In this document: one piece after another, positions 33,783-41,966 of the stretch
Layout of the letters: every line of letters starts with the position of its first letter
Numbering within the stretch: the first letter of the stretch is position 1
NCBI RefSeq assembly: GCF_900110415.1
Contig: NZ_FODR01000003.1
Span: forward strand, 372,001 to 436,000
Direction of reading: 5' to 3'
Source: Mucilaginibacter sp. OK283
GTDB lineage: Bacteria; Bacteroidota; Bacteroidia; Sphingobacteriales; Sphingobacteriaceae
Length of the DNA: 64,000 nt
Program-made: the position numbers and the translations under genes
The notes under the pieces: generated by a model
What the model was told of the DNA's origin: nothing
The model's input: only the letters and a program-made list of their open reading frames with translations
Database searches by the model: none

Positions 33783-35433
33783 TACCTACGCCAGCCACCC
33801 GGTATACAAAGCGCCCCGCGGTATGCAGTTGCATGCCAAAAGCTGGCAAACCGAAGCTCCTTTGCGGATGCTGCTTAACAACCTTGATGACGAAGTTGCC
33901 GAAAATCCTGCCGAACTGGTGGTGTACGGCGGCATTGGCCAGGCTGCCCGCAACCCGGAATCGCTGCGGAAAATTATTGAGTTGTTGCTGGAACTGGATG
34001 AGTATCACTCTTTACTGGTACAATCGGGCAAGCCGGTAGGCATTATCCGTAGCCATCCCCAGGCTCCGCGTGTTTTAATAGCCAATAGCAACCTGGTGCC
34101 TGCCTGGGCCAACTGGGAGCATTTTAATGATTTGCGCGCCAAAGGCCTGATGATGTACGGCCAGATGACCGCCGGCAGCTGGATATATATAGGTACACAA
34201 GGTATTTTGCAGGGCACCTACGAAACCTTTGTAGAGTGTGGCAACCAGCACTTTAATGGCGATTTGGCAGGCAAGCTGATTGTAAGCGCCGGTTTAGGCG
34301 GTATGGGCGGGGCTCAGCCATTGGCGGCAACTATGGCAGGCGGGGTATTTTTAGGTGCGGATGTGGATGCAACGCGTATCCAAAAAAGGTTGGATTCGCA
34401 ATATATCGACCGCATGACCTACTCCTACGAAAAGGCCATAACCTGGGTAAAAGAGGCTATCGACAAAAAAGAAACCCTGTCTGTAGGCCTGGTAAGCGAT
34501 GCCGGCGATCTGCTGGAAAGATTATTGAATGACAACCTTATTCCCGATATTTTAACCGACCAGACATCGGCACATGATCCGTTGAACGGGTATATCCCGA
34601 ATGGTCTGTCGTTAACGGAAGCTTTGGATTTAGGCAAGAGCGATCCGGTAGAATACAAGCGCTTATCGTTAAAAAGTATGGCCAGGCATGTAGGCCTGAT
34701 GCTGGAATTACAACAACGCGGCGCTATAACTTTTGACTACGGTAACAACCTGCGCGAATTTGCACGGCAGGGGGGCGAACCGGATGCATTTAATTTCCCG
34801 GGTTTTACACCGGCCTATATCCGCCCGCTGTTTTGCGAAGGTAAAGGGCCGTTCAGATGGGTAGCCCTTTCCGGCGATCCGGAAGATATTTATACTACGG
34901 ATAAAGCGCTGATGGAATTATTCCCCGAGGATAAGCCGCTGGCCAAATGGTTGACCAATGCGAGGGAAAAAATCTCGTTCCAGGGATTGCCTGCCCGTAT
35001 TTGCTGGCTGGGGATGGGCGATAGGGAAAAGGCCGGCCTGTTGTTTAATGAGCTGGTAAAATCAGGCAAGGTAAAAGGCCCGATAGTAATAGGCCGCGAC
35101 CATTTGGATTGCGGCTCGGTAGCATCGCCCAATCGCGAAACCGAATCCATGAAAGATGGCTCGGATGCCGTGTCTGACTGGCCGCTGCTTAACCTGATGG
35201 CCAATGCATCCGGCGGCGCTACCTGGATCTCGTTTCACCACGGCGGCGGCGTAGGCATGGGTTACTCCCAACATGCCGGCATGGTTGTTTTGGCCGATGG
35301 AACGGAAAGGGCCGCCACCTGCCTCAAACGCGTATTATATAATGATCCGGCGATGGGGATATTCCGGCATACCGATGCAGGGTACGATAAGGCTGAAGAG
35401 TGGGCAGAGAAGTTTGGGTTGAAGGTGTGGTGA
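33760..35433 (+). CDS. hutU: Urocanate hydratase
   Basis: A 557-residue cytoplasmic enzyme for step two: urocanate plus water to 4-imidazolone-5-propionate, using tightly bound NAD+ as electrophile. Family marks are [17 protein letters not shown] near residue 147, the dinucleotide loop [20 protein letters not shown] near 175-194, [17 protein letters not shown] near 265, [18 protein letters not shown] near 445, and [15 protein letters not shown] near 500. The length equals the usual 550-560. The ATG lies inside the 3' end of hutH, so translation is coupled. A palindromic repeat separates it from hutI. Confidence 0.95.
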   Translation: MTSSEFIDTYASHPVYKAPRGMQLHAKSWQTEAPLRMLLNNLDDEVAENPAELVVYGGIGQAARNPESLRKIIELLLELDEYHSLLVQSGKPVGIIRSHPQAPRVLIANSNLVPAWANWEHFNDLRAKGLMMYGQMTAGSWIYIGTQGILQGTYETFVECGNQHFNGDLAGKLIVSAGLGGMGGAQPLAATMAGGVFLGADVDATRIQKRLDSQYIDRMTYSYEKAITWVKEAIDKKETLSVGLVSDAGDLLERLLNDNLIPDILTDQTSAHDPLNGYIPNGLSLTEALDLGKSDPVEYKRLSLKSMARHVGLMLELQQRGAITFDYGNNLREFARQGGEPDAFNFPGFTPAYIRPLFCEGKGPFRWVALSGDPEDIYTTDKALMELFPEDKPLAKWLTNAREKISFQGLPARICWLGMGDREKAGLLFNELVKSGKVKGPIVIGRDHLDCGSVASPNRETESMKDGSDAVSDWPLLNLMANASGGATWISFHHGGGVGMGYSQHAGMVVLADGTERAATCLKRVLYNDPAMGIFRHTDAGYDKAEEWAEKFGLKVW

Positions 35434-35537
35434 GCCCCACCCAACCCTCCCCTGAAGGGGAGGGCTTTAAAAAGAATGTTGAATAAAACCTGAGCTTTTG
35501 AAAGTCTCCCCCTTCAGGGGGAGATTTAGAGGGGGCT
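35433..35537. repeat. Palindromic repeat family E between hutU and hutI
   Basis: Left arm AGCCCCACCCAACCCTCCCC with TGAAGGGGAGGGCTTT pairs imperfectly with the right arm AAAGTCTCCCCCTTCAGGGG then GAGATTTAGAGGGGGCT. It would form a long hairpin inside the hut transcript and could weaken or stabilise the two halves differently. Confidence 0.75.
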
Positions 35538-35547
35538 GCTGATATTT

Positions 35548-36774
35548 ATGAAAAAACTAATCGGTCCATTCACGCAAATCCTTCCTTTAACAGGGCTGCC
35601 AATAAAGGGCGCGCTAAAGGACGAGCAGTTACACATCATCCCTAACGGAGGCGTATTGGTTGATGACGGACTAATACTCGCCGTTGATGACTTTGAAAAA
35701 CTCCGGTCAAACTATCCGTCGGCACAAATCGAAGAAATTAACGGTAATCACGTACTATTGCCCGGTTTTGTAGATTGCCATACCCACATTTGCTTTGCCG
35801 GCAGCCGTGCAAAGGACTATGCCATGCGTAACAGTGGTAAAACTTATTTGGAGATAGCGCAATCAGGCGGGGGCATCTGGGATTCGGTTACTCAAACCCG
35901 TGCTGCAGATGAGGCAACGTTAACAAGTCTGCTTTTGAAGCGCGTACAACGGCATGTAAGCGAAGGCGTCACCACCATCGAAATAAAAAGCGGCTACTGC
36001 TTAAGTGTCGGGGGCGAGTTAAAGCAGTTAAACGCTATAAAAGAGGCGGCAGATAAAACAAATGCAAGTTTAATATCAACCTGCCTTGCCGCCCATATAT
36101 TACCTAAGGACTTTAATGGCAATCACCAGGAATACCTTAATCATGTTTTAAACAACCTATTGCCTGTTATCAAACAAAAGGGATTGAGCAACCGGATTGA
36201 TGTTTTTATCGAGCAAAGTGCGTTTAACGCCAGCGACGCTTTAAACTATTTGGCCAAAGCTAAACAAATGGGCTTCGAGGTAACAGTTCATGCCGATCAG
36301 TTTACCACAGGAGGTAGCGAAGTCGCTATCAAGGCCCGCGCTGCATCCGCCGATCACCTGGAAGCCAGTGGCGATTATGAAATAAAATTATTGGCCAATT
36401 CCGATACCGTAGCTGTAACTTTACCCGGCGCATCCTTGGGTTTAGGAATGGCTTACGCTCCCGCCCGCAAGCTGCTGGATGTCGGAGCCTGCCTGGCCAT
36501 AGCCAGCGACTGGAACCCCGGCTCGGCCCCAATGGGCGACCTGCTGATGCAGGCTGCGGTAATGGCTGCCGCAGAAAAGCTAAGCGCAGCCGAAGTATTT
36601 ACGGGCCTAACCGCCCGCGCGGCCCAGGCCCTGAAACTAAACGACCGTGGGATCTTAAGCAAAGGCAAACTTGCCGATATGCAGGCTTACCCATGCGACG
36701 ATTACCGCGAGATATTATACCGCCAAGGAAAATTGAAGCCTGAAATGGTATGGACGGAGGGGTTGAAAAATTAA
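35548..36774 (+). CDS. hutI: Imidazolonepropionase
   Basis: A 408-residue cytoplasmic amidohydrolase for step three: 4-imidazolone-5-propionate to N-formimino-L-glutamate. The metal site starts with His78 and His80 in GFVDCHTHICFAGSRAKDY; later metal and active-site residues appear in EVTVHADQFTTGGSE near 246 (His), ASADHLEASG near 270, and IASDWNPGSAPMGDLLM (Asp) near 323. The length matches family members. It lies about 115 bp behind hutU with only a repeat between, and the cluster order implies the same transcript. Confidence 0.95.
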   Translation: MKKLIGPFTQILPLTGLPIKGALKDEQLHIIPNGGVLVDDGLILAVDDFEKLRSNYPSAQIEEINGNHVLLPGFVDCHTHICFAGSRAKDYAMRNSGKTYLEIAQSGGGIWDSVTQTRAADEATLTSLLLKRVQRHVSEGVTTIEIKSGYCLSVGGELKQLNAIKEAADKTNASLISTCLAAHILPKDFNGNHQEYLNHVLNNLLPVIKQKGLSNRIDVFIEQSAFNASDALNYLAKAKQMGFEVTVHADQFTTGGSEVAIKARAASADHLEASGDYEIKLLANSDTVAVTLPGASLGLGMAYAPARKLLDVGACLAIASDWNPGSAPMGDLLMQAAVMAAAEKLSAAEVFTGLTARAAQALKLNDRGILSKGKLADMQAYPCDDYREILYRQGKLKPEMVWTEGLKN

Positions 36775-36787
36775 AAGGCGGGGGAAT

Positions 36788-36903
36788 GTGCGATTCCCCT
36801 CTTGAGAGGGGCGGAGGGGGGTGTTTATAAAAGCAGGCGATGAACGCTGGTCAACACACCCCTGCCACCGCGCTTTCCATCCCGCCCCCTCTCGAGAGGG
36901 GAA
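36788..36903. repeat. Palindromic repeat family B, copy 2
   Basis: Starts GTGCGATTCCCCTCTTGAGA and ends with CCCCCTCTCGAGAGGGGAA, the same ends as the element at 19633-19746, with a partly different middle. It lies between hutI and ftcD. Confidence 0.8.
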
Positions 36904-36944
36904 CTTAAAAAGAGGCAGGCTTCGCCGCCATAACCAGTGAACCA

Positions 36945-38633
36945 ATGAACAAACTAATAGAATGCGTACCCAATTTTAGCGAAGGTGTAAACCTTGATAT
37001 TATTAAACAGATAACCAACGAAGTGGAATCGGTTGAGGGAGTAAGGTTACTGAATGTTGACCCTGGTAAGGCTACCAACCGAACTGTCGTGACATTTGTG
37101 GGCGAACCTTCCCGGGTGATTGAAGCTGCTTTCCTCGCGATAAAAAAAGCGGGGGAGCTGATTGATATGAGCAAACAGAAAGGCGAGCATCCGAGGATGG
37201 GTGCTACTGATGTTTGTCCGCTGATACCGATTAGTAATATCAGTATGGAAGAAACCGCGGAGTATGCCCAGCAGTTGGCCAGGAGGGTAGGCGAGGAGTT
37301 GCAGATCCCGGTTTATTTGTACGAGAATGCGCAGCCCAACAAAAGCAGGAGTAACCTTTCGGTGATTCGAGCCGGCGAATATGAAGGTTTTTTTAAGAAG
37401 ATAAAACTGCCCGAATGGGCTCCCGATTTCGGTCCGGCCGAAAATGATGTTAAGCGGGGGGCAACTGTGATAGGTGCCCGTGATTTCCTGGTAGCTTACA
37501 ATGTGAACCTTAATACTACATCAACCCGCAGGGCAAATGCTATTGCGTTTGATGTACGCGAGGCTGGCCGAACTTTGCGCGAAGGCGACCCGGTTACAGG
37601 CAAAATCGTAACAGACGAGAATGGTAAACCCAAATCAATCCCCGGCTCATTAAAAGCGGTTAAAGCCATCGGCTGGTATATCGAAGAATACGGCGTGGCC
37701 CAAATCTCAATGAACCTGACTAATATAAAAATAACCCCTGTTCATGTGGCTTTTGACGAAGTTTGCACCAAAGCCAATGAGCGCGGCATTCGGGTAACAG
37801 GCAGCGAATTGGTGGGTTTGATCCCTTTAAAAGCGATGCTGGATGCAGGTAAATATTTCCTGCGCAAGCAACAACGCTCTGTTGGCGTTAGTGAAAAGGA
37901 ACTGATAAAAATAGCCATCAAGTCGATGGGGCTTGATGAACTTGGCCCTTTTGTTCCCGAAGAACGCATTATTGAATATTTATTGAAAGATAAGGCTGAT
38001 AGTAAATTGATCAGCATGAGCCTTACTGACTTTGCCGATGAGACGGCGAGCGAAAGCCCGGCACCCGGTGGTGGTTCTATCTCGGCCTATGTAGGCTCAT
38101 TAGGCGCTTCATTGGCTGGCATGGTGGCCAACCTAAGCTCGCACAAAAAAGGATGGGACAGCCGCTGGCTGGAGTTCAGCGACTGGGCCGGGCAGGCGCA
38201 ACAATATAAAAATGAGCTTTTGGCATTGGTGGACCTGGATACTACGGCTTTTAATAAGATCATGGAATCTTTCAGCCTGCCCAAATCTACCAATGAAGAA
38301 AAGGCTGCAAGGGATCAGGCAATCCAGGAGGCCACAAAATATGCCATTGAAATCCCTTTTAAGGTGATGCAGGCCGCGCTGAACAGTATGGAAGTGATTA
38401 AGGCGATGGTGGAGATAGGCAACCCCAACTCTGTAACCGATGCCGGTGTAGCTGCCCTTTGTGCCCGCACGGCCGTTTTAGGAGCGTTTATGAACGTGAA
38501 GATCAACGCTTCGGGGTATAAGGATAAGGATTATGTTTTGGATATTATTTACCGGGGCAACGAGATTGAACGGCAGGCTATTGCTTTGGAAGCAGAGATT
38601 ATTGAGACGGTGAATGGGAAGATAGCCTTGTAA
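36945..38633 (+). CDS. ftcD: Glutamate formimidoyltransferase / formimidoyl-THF cyclodeaminase (fused)
   Basis: A 562-residue bifunctional enzyme for the last step. The formimidoyltransferase part (residues 1-330) begins KLIECVPNFSEGVNLDIIKQ, with KGEHPRMGATDVCPLIPISN near 78 holding the catalytic His, and GARDFLVAYNVNLNTTS near 180. The cyclodeaminase part (residues 345-555) shows ETASESPAPGGGSISAYVGS and SLGASLAGMVANLSSHKKGW near 365-400. Together it moves the formimino group from formiminoglutamate to tetrahydrofolate, giving glutamate, then 5,10-methenyl-THF plus ammonia. It closes the MarR-hutH-hutU-hutI-ftcD set. Confidence 0.94.
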   Translation: MNKLIECVPNFSEGVNLDIIKQITNEVESVEGVRLLNVDPGKATNRTVVTFVGEPSRVIEAAFLAIKKAGELIDMSKQKGEHPRMGATDVCPLIPISNISMEETAEYAQQLARRVGEELQIPVYLYENAQPNKSRSNLSVIRAGEYEGFFKKIKLPEWAPDFGPAENDVKRGATVIGARDFLVAYNVNLNTTSTRRANAIAFDVREAGRTLREGDPVTGKIVTDENGKPKSIPGSLKAVKAIGWYIEEYGVAQISMNLTNIKITPVHVAFDEVCTKANERGIRVTGSELVGLIPLKAMLDAGKYFLRKQQRSVGVSEKELIKIAIKSMGLDELGPFVPEERIIEYLLKDKADSKLISMSLTDFADETASESPAPGGGSISAYVGSLGASLAGMVANLSSHKKGWDSRWLEFSDWAGQAQQYKNELLALVDLDTTAFNKIMESFSLPKSTNEEKAARDQAIQEATKYAIEIPFKVMQAALNSMEVIKAMVEIGNPNSVTDAGVAALCARTAVLGAFMNVKINASGYKDKDYVLDIIYRGNEIERQAIALEAEIIETVNGKIAL

Positions 38634-38639
38634 GAAAAA

Positions 38640-38670
38640 GTCCATGGACCATAGTCTATGGTCCATGGAC
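38640..38670. terminator. Perfect 13-bp stem hairpin between convergent genes
   Basis: GTCCATGGACCAT (38640-38652) pairs with ATGGTCCATGGAC (38658-38670) over a 5-nt loop, between the ends of ftcD and the minus-strand NagB fusion. A run of five A lies left of it, giving a U-tract for minus-strand transcripts; on the plus strand there is none. Confidence 0.65.
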
Positions 38671-38678
38671 TAAACGAA

Positions 38679-40601
38679 CTAAAACCTATACCTCACAAAA
38701 GCTTCCATAGCTTCATATTCTGCTAAACCTAATCTGTCGTATTTTTTAGCGGTATCGCTTGTCCTGTCTTCGGCGCGTACCCAAAACTCCCTTGCATCGT
38801 CACCAGGGAATACCGGCCTGTCTTTTTGTGATTGGTGTTTGAAGATGGCATTACGCTTGCGGATCACTTCCTGTGGTGAAAGCGGCACAGCCATTTCAAT
38901 TTCATGAGTTTCAAACTCGTGCCATGCACCGCGGTACATCCACAGCCAGCAATCTTTTACCCATTCTTCGGTTGCCTTCAGGCGGTCGAGTGCTGCAAGG
39001 ATAATGTTGAAGCACACCAGGTGGGTTCCATTAGGGTCGGCAAAATCACCGGCTGCAAAAATCTGGTGTGGCTTTATTTTTTGTAACAGGTCGATGGTTA
39101 ACAGGATATCTTCCTCGCCAACGGTGTTCTTTTTGATTTTGCCGGTTTCGTAAAATGGCAAGGCCATAAAGTGGATATGATCATCCTGTAAACCTGCATA
39201 ACGGGCCCCCGAAATGGCCTCTGTTTTGCGGATAAAACCTTTTACATTCCTGATTTCGCGGGTATCAATCTGGTTGGGTTGTTTTTGCGGGAAGAAGGCA
39301 CGCATTTCTTCGTATAACGAAGTCAGGTGTGCACTGTCCTCACCAATGCTGTTGGTAAAGTCGATAGCGAACTCCATGTAACGCAGTACATCATCGTCCC
39401 AAACCGCGGTGTTGCCCGATGTTTGGTAAGCAACATGCACATCATGCCCCTGGTCGACCAGGCGGATGAAGGTACCACCCATCGAGATCACATCATCATC
39501 CGGGTGCGGGGAGAAGATAACCGAGCGTTTTTTTGCCGGTAAAGCCCTTTCCGGGCGTTGTGAATCATCAGCATTCGGTTTGCCGCCCGGCCAGCCCGTA
39601 ATGGTATGCTGTATCTGGTTAAAAATATCAATATTGATGTTGTATACGGGGCCCTGCTCTACGGCTAATTGAGCCATACCATGGTTGTTGTAATCTTCTT
39701 CGGTAAGTTTTAATACCGGTTTACCAATGGTATCAGCCAGCCAGATCACGGCTTTCTTTTTCAGCGTATTATCATCCCATGAACAATCTTTAACCAGCCA
39801 TGGGGTATCAAAACGGGTTAGTTCAGATGCGGCCGCTTCGTCCAGCACAAATTCCACATGCTCTGATAATTGCAGGTAGGTAGCAGGAACTTCACCGGAT
39901 ATTTCACCTTCAACCGCTTTTTTAACAATAGGCGCTTTTTTGGCGCTCCAGGCCATCAGGATGATCTCTCTTGCTTTAAAAATAGTACCAATCCCCATGG
40001 TGATGGCTTTGGTAGGCACATTGGCCTTGCCGCCAAAATCGCGGGCAGCATCACTGCGAGTCAGGTCATCTAAAGTAACCAAACGAGTGCCCGAATTTGG
40101 AGCAGATCCAGGCTCATTAAAACCGATGTGACCGGTACGGCCGATACCTAATATCTGCAGGTCTAAACCACCTAATTCTTCAATTTGCTTTTCATAATCC
40201 AGGCAGAAGGCTACTACGTCTTCTTTATCCAAAGTACCATCGGGTATGTGCACATTGGCTTTATCAATATCAACATGGCTGAAAAGGTTTTCGTACATGA
40301 AAGTAACATAGCTTTGGGCGGCATCGGGCTTCATGGGGTAGTACTCATCCAGGTTAAAGGTGATGACATCTTTAAACGACAAGCCTTCTTCTTTGTGTAA
40401 GCGTACCAGTTCGGCATAAACACGGATGGGGGTAACACCTGTTGCCAGGCCAAGCACGGCCTGTTCGCCTTTTGCCTGTTTATCGCGGATAAGTTTGGCT
40501 ATCCTGCCTGCTACGGCAAGGGATGCCTCCTGCTGGTTGCCATAAACGCTTACCGGCAGCTTCTCGTACCGGGTCTCTTCCAATAAATTTAATCGAGCCA
40601 T
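38679..40601 (-). CDS. nagB: Glucosamine-6-phosphate deaminase fused to PIG-L-type deacetylase domain
   Basis: A 640-residue cytoplasmic protein. Residues 1-260 are NagB-like: VLGLATGVTPIRVYAELVRL near 48, ITFNLDEYYPMKP near 80, and the active-site loop LGIGRTGHIGFNEPGSAPNS near 150. After a linker (about 330-360), a PIG-L/LmbE domain begins VIFSPHPDDDVISMGGTFIR near 370, whose His-Pro-Asp-Asp motif binds zinc, with a later His in the DPNGTH segment near 530. NagB turns glucosamine-6-P into fructose-6-P and ammonia; the PIG-L part could deacetylate an N-acetylated sugar. The fusion is common in Bacteroidota. The gene symbol covers only the first domain. A terminator-like hairpin sits in its leader. 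Confidence 0.88.
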   Translation of the reverse strand: MARLNLLEETRYEKLPVSVYGNQQEASLAVAGRIAKLIRDKQAKGEQAVLGLATGVTPIRVYAELVRLHKEEGLSFKDVITFNLDEYYPMKPDAAQSYVTFMYENLFSHVDIDKANVHIPDGTLDKEDVVAFCLDYEKQIEELGGLDLQILGIGRTGHIGFNEPGSAPNSGTRLVTLDDLTRSDAARDFGGKANVPTKAITMGIGTIFKAREIILMAWSAKKAPIVKKAVEGEISGEVPATYLQLSEHVEFVLDEAAASELTRFDTPWLVKDCSWDDNTLKKKAVIWLADTIGKPVLKLTEEDYNNHGMAQLAVEQGPVYNINIDIFNQIQHTITGWPGGKPNADDSQRPERALPAKKRSVIFSPHPDDDVISMGGTFIRLVDQGHDVHVAYQTSGNTAVWDDDVLRYMEFAIDFTNSIGEDSAHLTSLYEEMRAFFPQKQPNQIDTREIRNVKGFIRKTEAISGARYAGLQDDHIHFMALPFYETGKIKKNTVGEEDILLTIDLLQKIKPHQIFAAGDFADPNGTHLVCFNIILAALDRLKATEEWVKDCWLWMYRGAWHEFETHEIEMAVPLSPQEVIRKRNAIFKHQSQKDRPVFPGDDAREFWVRAEDRTSDTAKKYDRLGLAEYEAMEAFVRYRF

Positions 40602-40652
40602 AATTTTCTAAAGAACCTTTGTTATATATATGTTGAATAAAAAAAAGCGTGT

Positions 40653-40683
40653 TAAAAAAAATCCCCGCCGAAACGAGGATTTT
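40653..40683 (-). terminator. Terminator-like hairpin in the leader of the NagB fusion gene
   Basis: On the minus strand AAAATCCTCG pairs with CGGGGATTTT (one G-T pair) over a 6-nt loop and is followed by T residues. It ends 52 bp before the start codon. No minus-strand gene lies upstream, so it may be an attenuator of this gene. Confidence 0.55.
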
Positions 40684-40974
40684 ATCAAACCAATTAACAA
40701 AAACTGTTTTAACCTCACCGACATAAGGCTAAAAAGAATTCTATTTAATAACAAGTTGTGCATTACTGGTACAAACATAATAAAACTTATTTTCAATAAA
40801 AAGAACTTTTTAAATTATTTTAATAAGTATCATCGCACGAATTGTCACGAATTAAATCGGATTTCCCAAATGACGGTCACGCGAATTTTAGGACGATAAG
40901 TATCGATAGCGACATTAACTTTCTAATTCGTGTAATTCGTAAAGATTCGTGAGCACTGGTGTGTAACAAGAAAA

Positions 40975-40997
40975 GAGCTCCTGATGGGCAGGAGCTC
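40975..40997 (-). terminator. 9-bp stem hairpin with minus-strand T-tract
   Basis: GAGCTCCTG (40975-40983) pairs with CAGGAGCTC (40989-40997) over a 5-nt loop. On the minus strand TTTTCTTGTT follows the stem, as in an intrinsic terminator, although no minus-strand protein gene is upstream. Confidence 0.6.
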
Positions 40998-41025
40998 AGA
41001 TTCTAACCAATTATAAAACATAAAT

Positions 41026-41100
41026 ATGAGAAGAGAAGAGATGCAGGGGATGGGGTCGAACCATCCGCTTGCTGCCGGCCAGCGCCTGCGTTATAGTTAA
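41026..41100 (+). other. 24-codon micro-ORF or tRNA-arm-like RNA element
   Basis: On the plus strand ATG 41026 to TAA 41098 encodes MRREEMQGMGSNHPLAAGQR then LRYS, preceded by the A-rich context TAAAACATAAAT typical for translation starts in this phylum. On the minus strand the same DNA reads GATGG-TTCGACC-CCATC, a canonical T-arm with a 7-nt loop, but no matching acceptor or anticodon arms follow. Which reading is real cannot be decided here. Confidence 0.45.
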
Positions 41101-41377
41101 AAATGCACCCATTTATAAACTATCTGCTGCAAATATATAATTAATCTATAATATCTATCTATTTAGTAGATAAAATATTGAAATATTTTTTAAGTTTATA
41201 AAATTTCCTTCAACAAAAACTCCTGGTCTGCGTTATTAATGGGTTCGTCGATACAAAACTACTCTCTGTCGATGCACACTGTGTTAACTACAATTTAAGC
41301 TGAAAATTTGTCGTTAAGTAAATAATTAATTAAGGGTTCAATCAGCTCTGTTTACGTTAACCAAAACTATTAATTGT

Positions 41378-41929
41378 ATGATCTTACTACTTTGCGGCCT
41401 GTCTGGCGCCGGGAAAACCACCCTCGCTCAAAAAGTTAAAGTAAGCCTCAGCCGGATAGAAATCCCAACAGAGGTAATTGATGCCGACGAATACCGGCAG
41501 CAGCTATTCCCCGATCTTAAATATTCAAAGGAAGATAGGTTTGAAAACATCAGGCGGCTGGGCTTTATAGCCAATAAGTTTAGCAACCAGGGCATCGTTA
41601 CCGTCATCAGCGCCATAATGCCCTATAACGCTATGCGGAGCCAGCTGGTTAACAATTACGATGATGTTAAAGTAGTTTATGTAGACTGCCCTTTACCCAT
41701 TTTAAAGGCAAGGGATACCAAAGGGCTTTATCAAAAAGCGCAATTGCCAGCCGGCCATCCCGAACGCGTTGGCAATTTAACAGGCGTGAATGACCCGTTT
41801 GAAGCACCGGCATCGCCCCACCTGCATATTAATACCTATACCCATAATATTACCGAATGCACAGCTATGCTGCTGGCTTTTATACAACACGAGCATCAAT
41901 TATTAAAACAGCAGGTTATTGCCTGTTGA
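41378..41929 (+). CDS. cysC: Adenylyl-sulfate (APS) kinase
   Basis: A 183-residue cytoplasmic kinase that phosphorylates APS with ATP to PAPS, the activated sulfate donor. The P-loop is GLSGAGKTT at residues 7-15. EVIDADEYRQQLFPDLKYSK near 32 is the APS-binding segment (family DGDxxR, here DADEYR), followed by DRFENIRRLGFIANKF near 53 and VVYVDCPLPILKARDTKGLY near 100. The length is a little under the family's usual 200. It stands 37 bp before a sulfotransferase gene, without cysD/N/H near by. This suggests that PAPS is made for sulfation and not for sulfate reduction. Confidence 0.9.
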   Translation: MILLLCGLSGAGKTTLAQKVKVSLSRIEIPTEVIDADEYRQQLFPDLKYSKEDRFENIRRLGFIANKFSNQGIVTVISAIMPYNAMRSQLVNNYDDVKVVYVDCPLPILKARDTKGLYQKAQLPAGHPERVGNLTGVNDPFEAPASPHLHINTYTHNITECTAMLLAFIQHEHQLLKQQVIAC

Positions 41930-41966
41930 ATATTTCAAAATCAATCACAGTTAAATTAATACCCCC

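Larger units (their letters stand above)
40602..41377. other. Long intergenic region with hairpins, AATTCGTG repeats and a micro-ORF
   Basis: No large gene. From left: a terminator-like structure facing the NagB gene (40653-40683), degenerate ATTCGTG repeats (40835-40955), a 9-bp stem hairpin (40975-40997), a 24-codon frame (41026-41100), then 270 bp of AT-rich DNA that should hold the cysC promoter. Confidence 0.6.

Noticed and set aside
41040..41075. tRNA gene suggested by a TTCGACC T-loop on the minus strand
   Set aside because: Only the T-arm is present; no acceptor partner, D-arm or anticodon arm can be drawn within tRNA distance.
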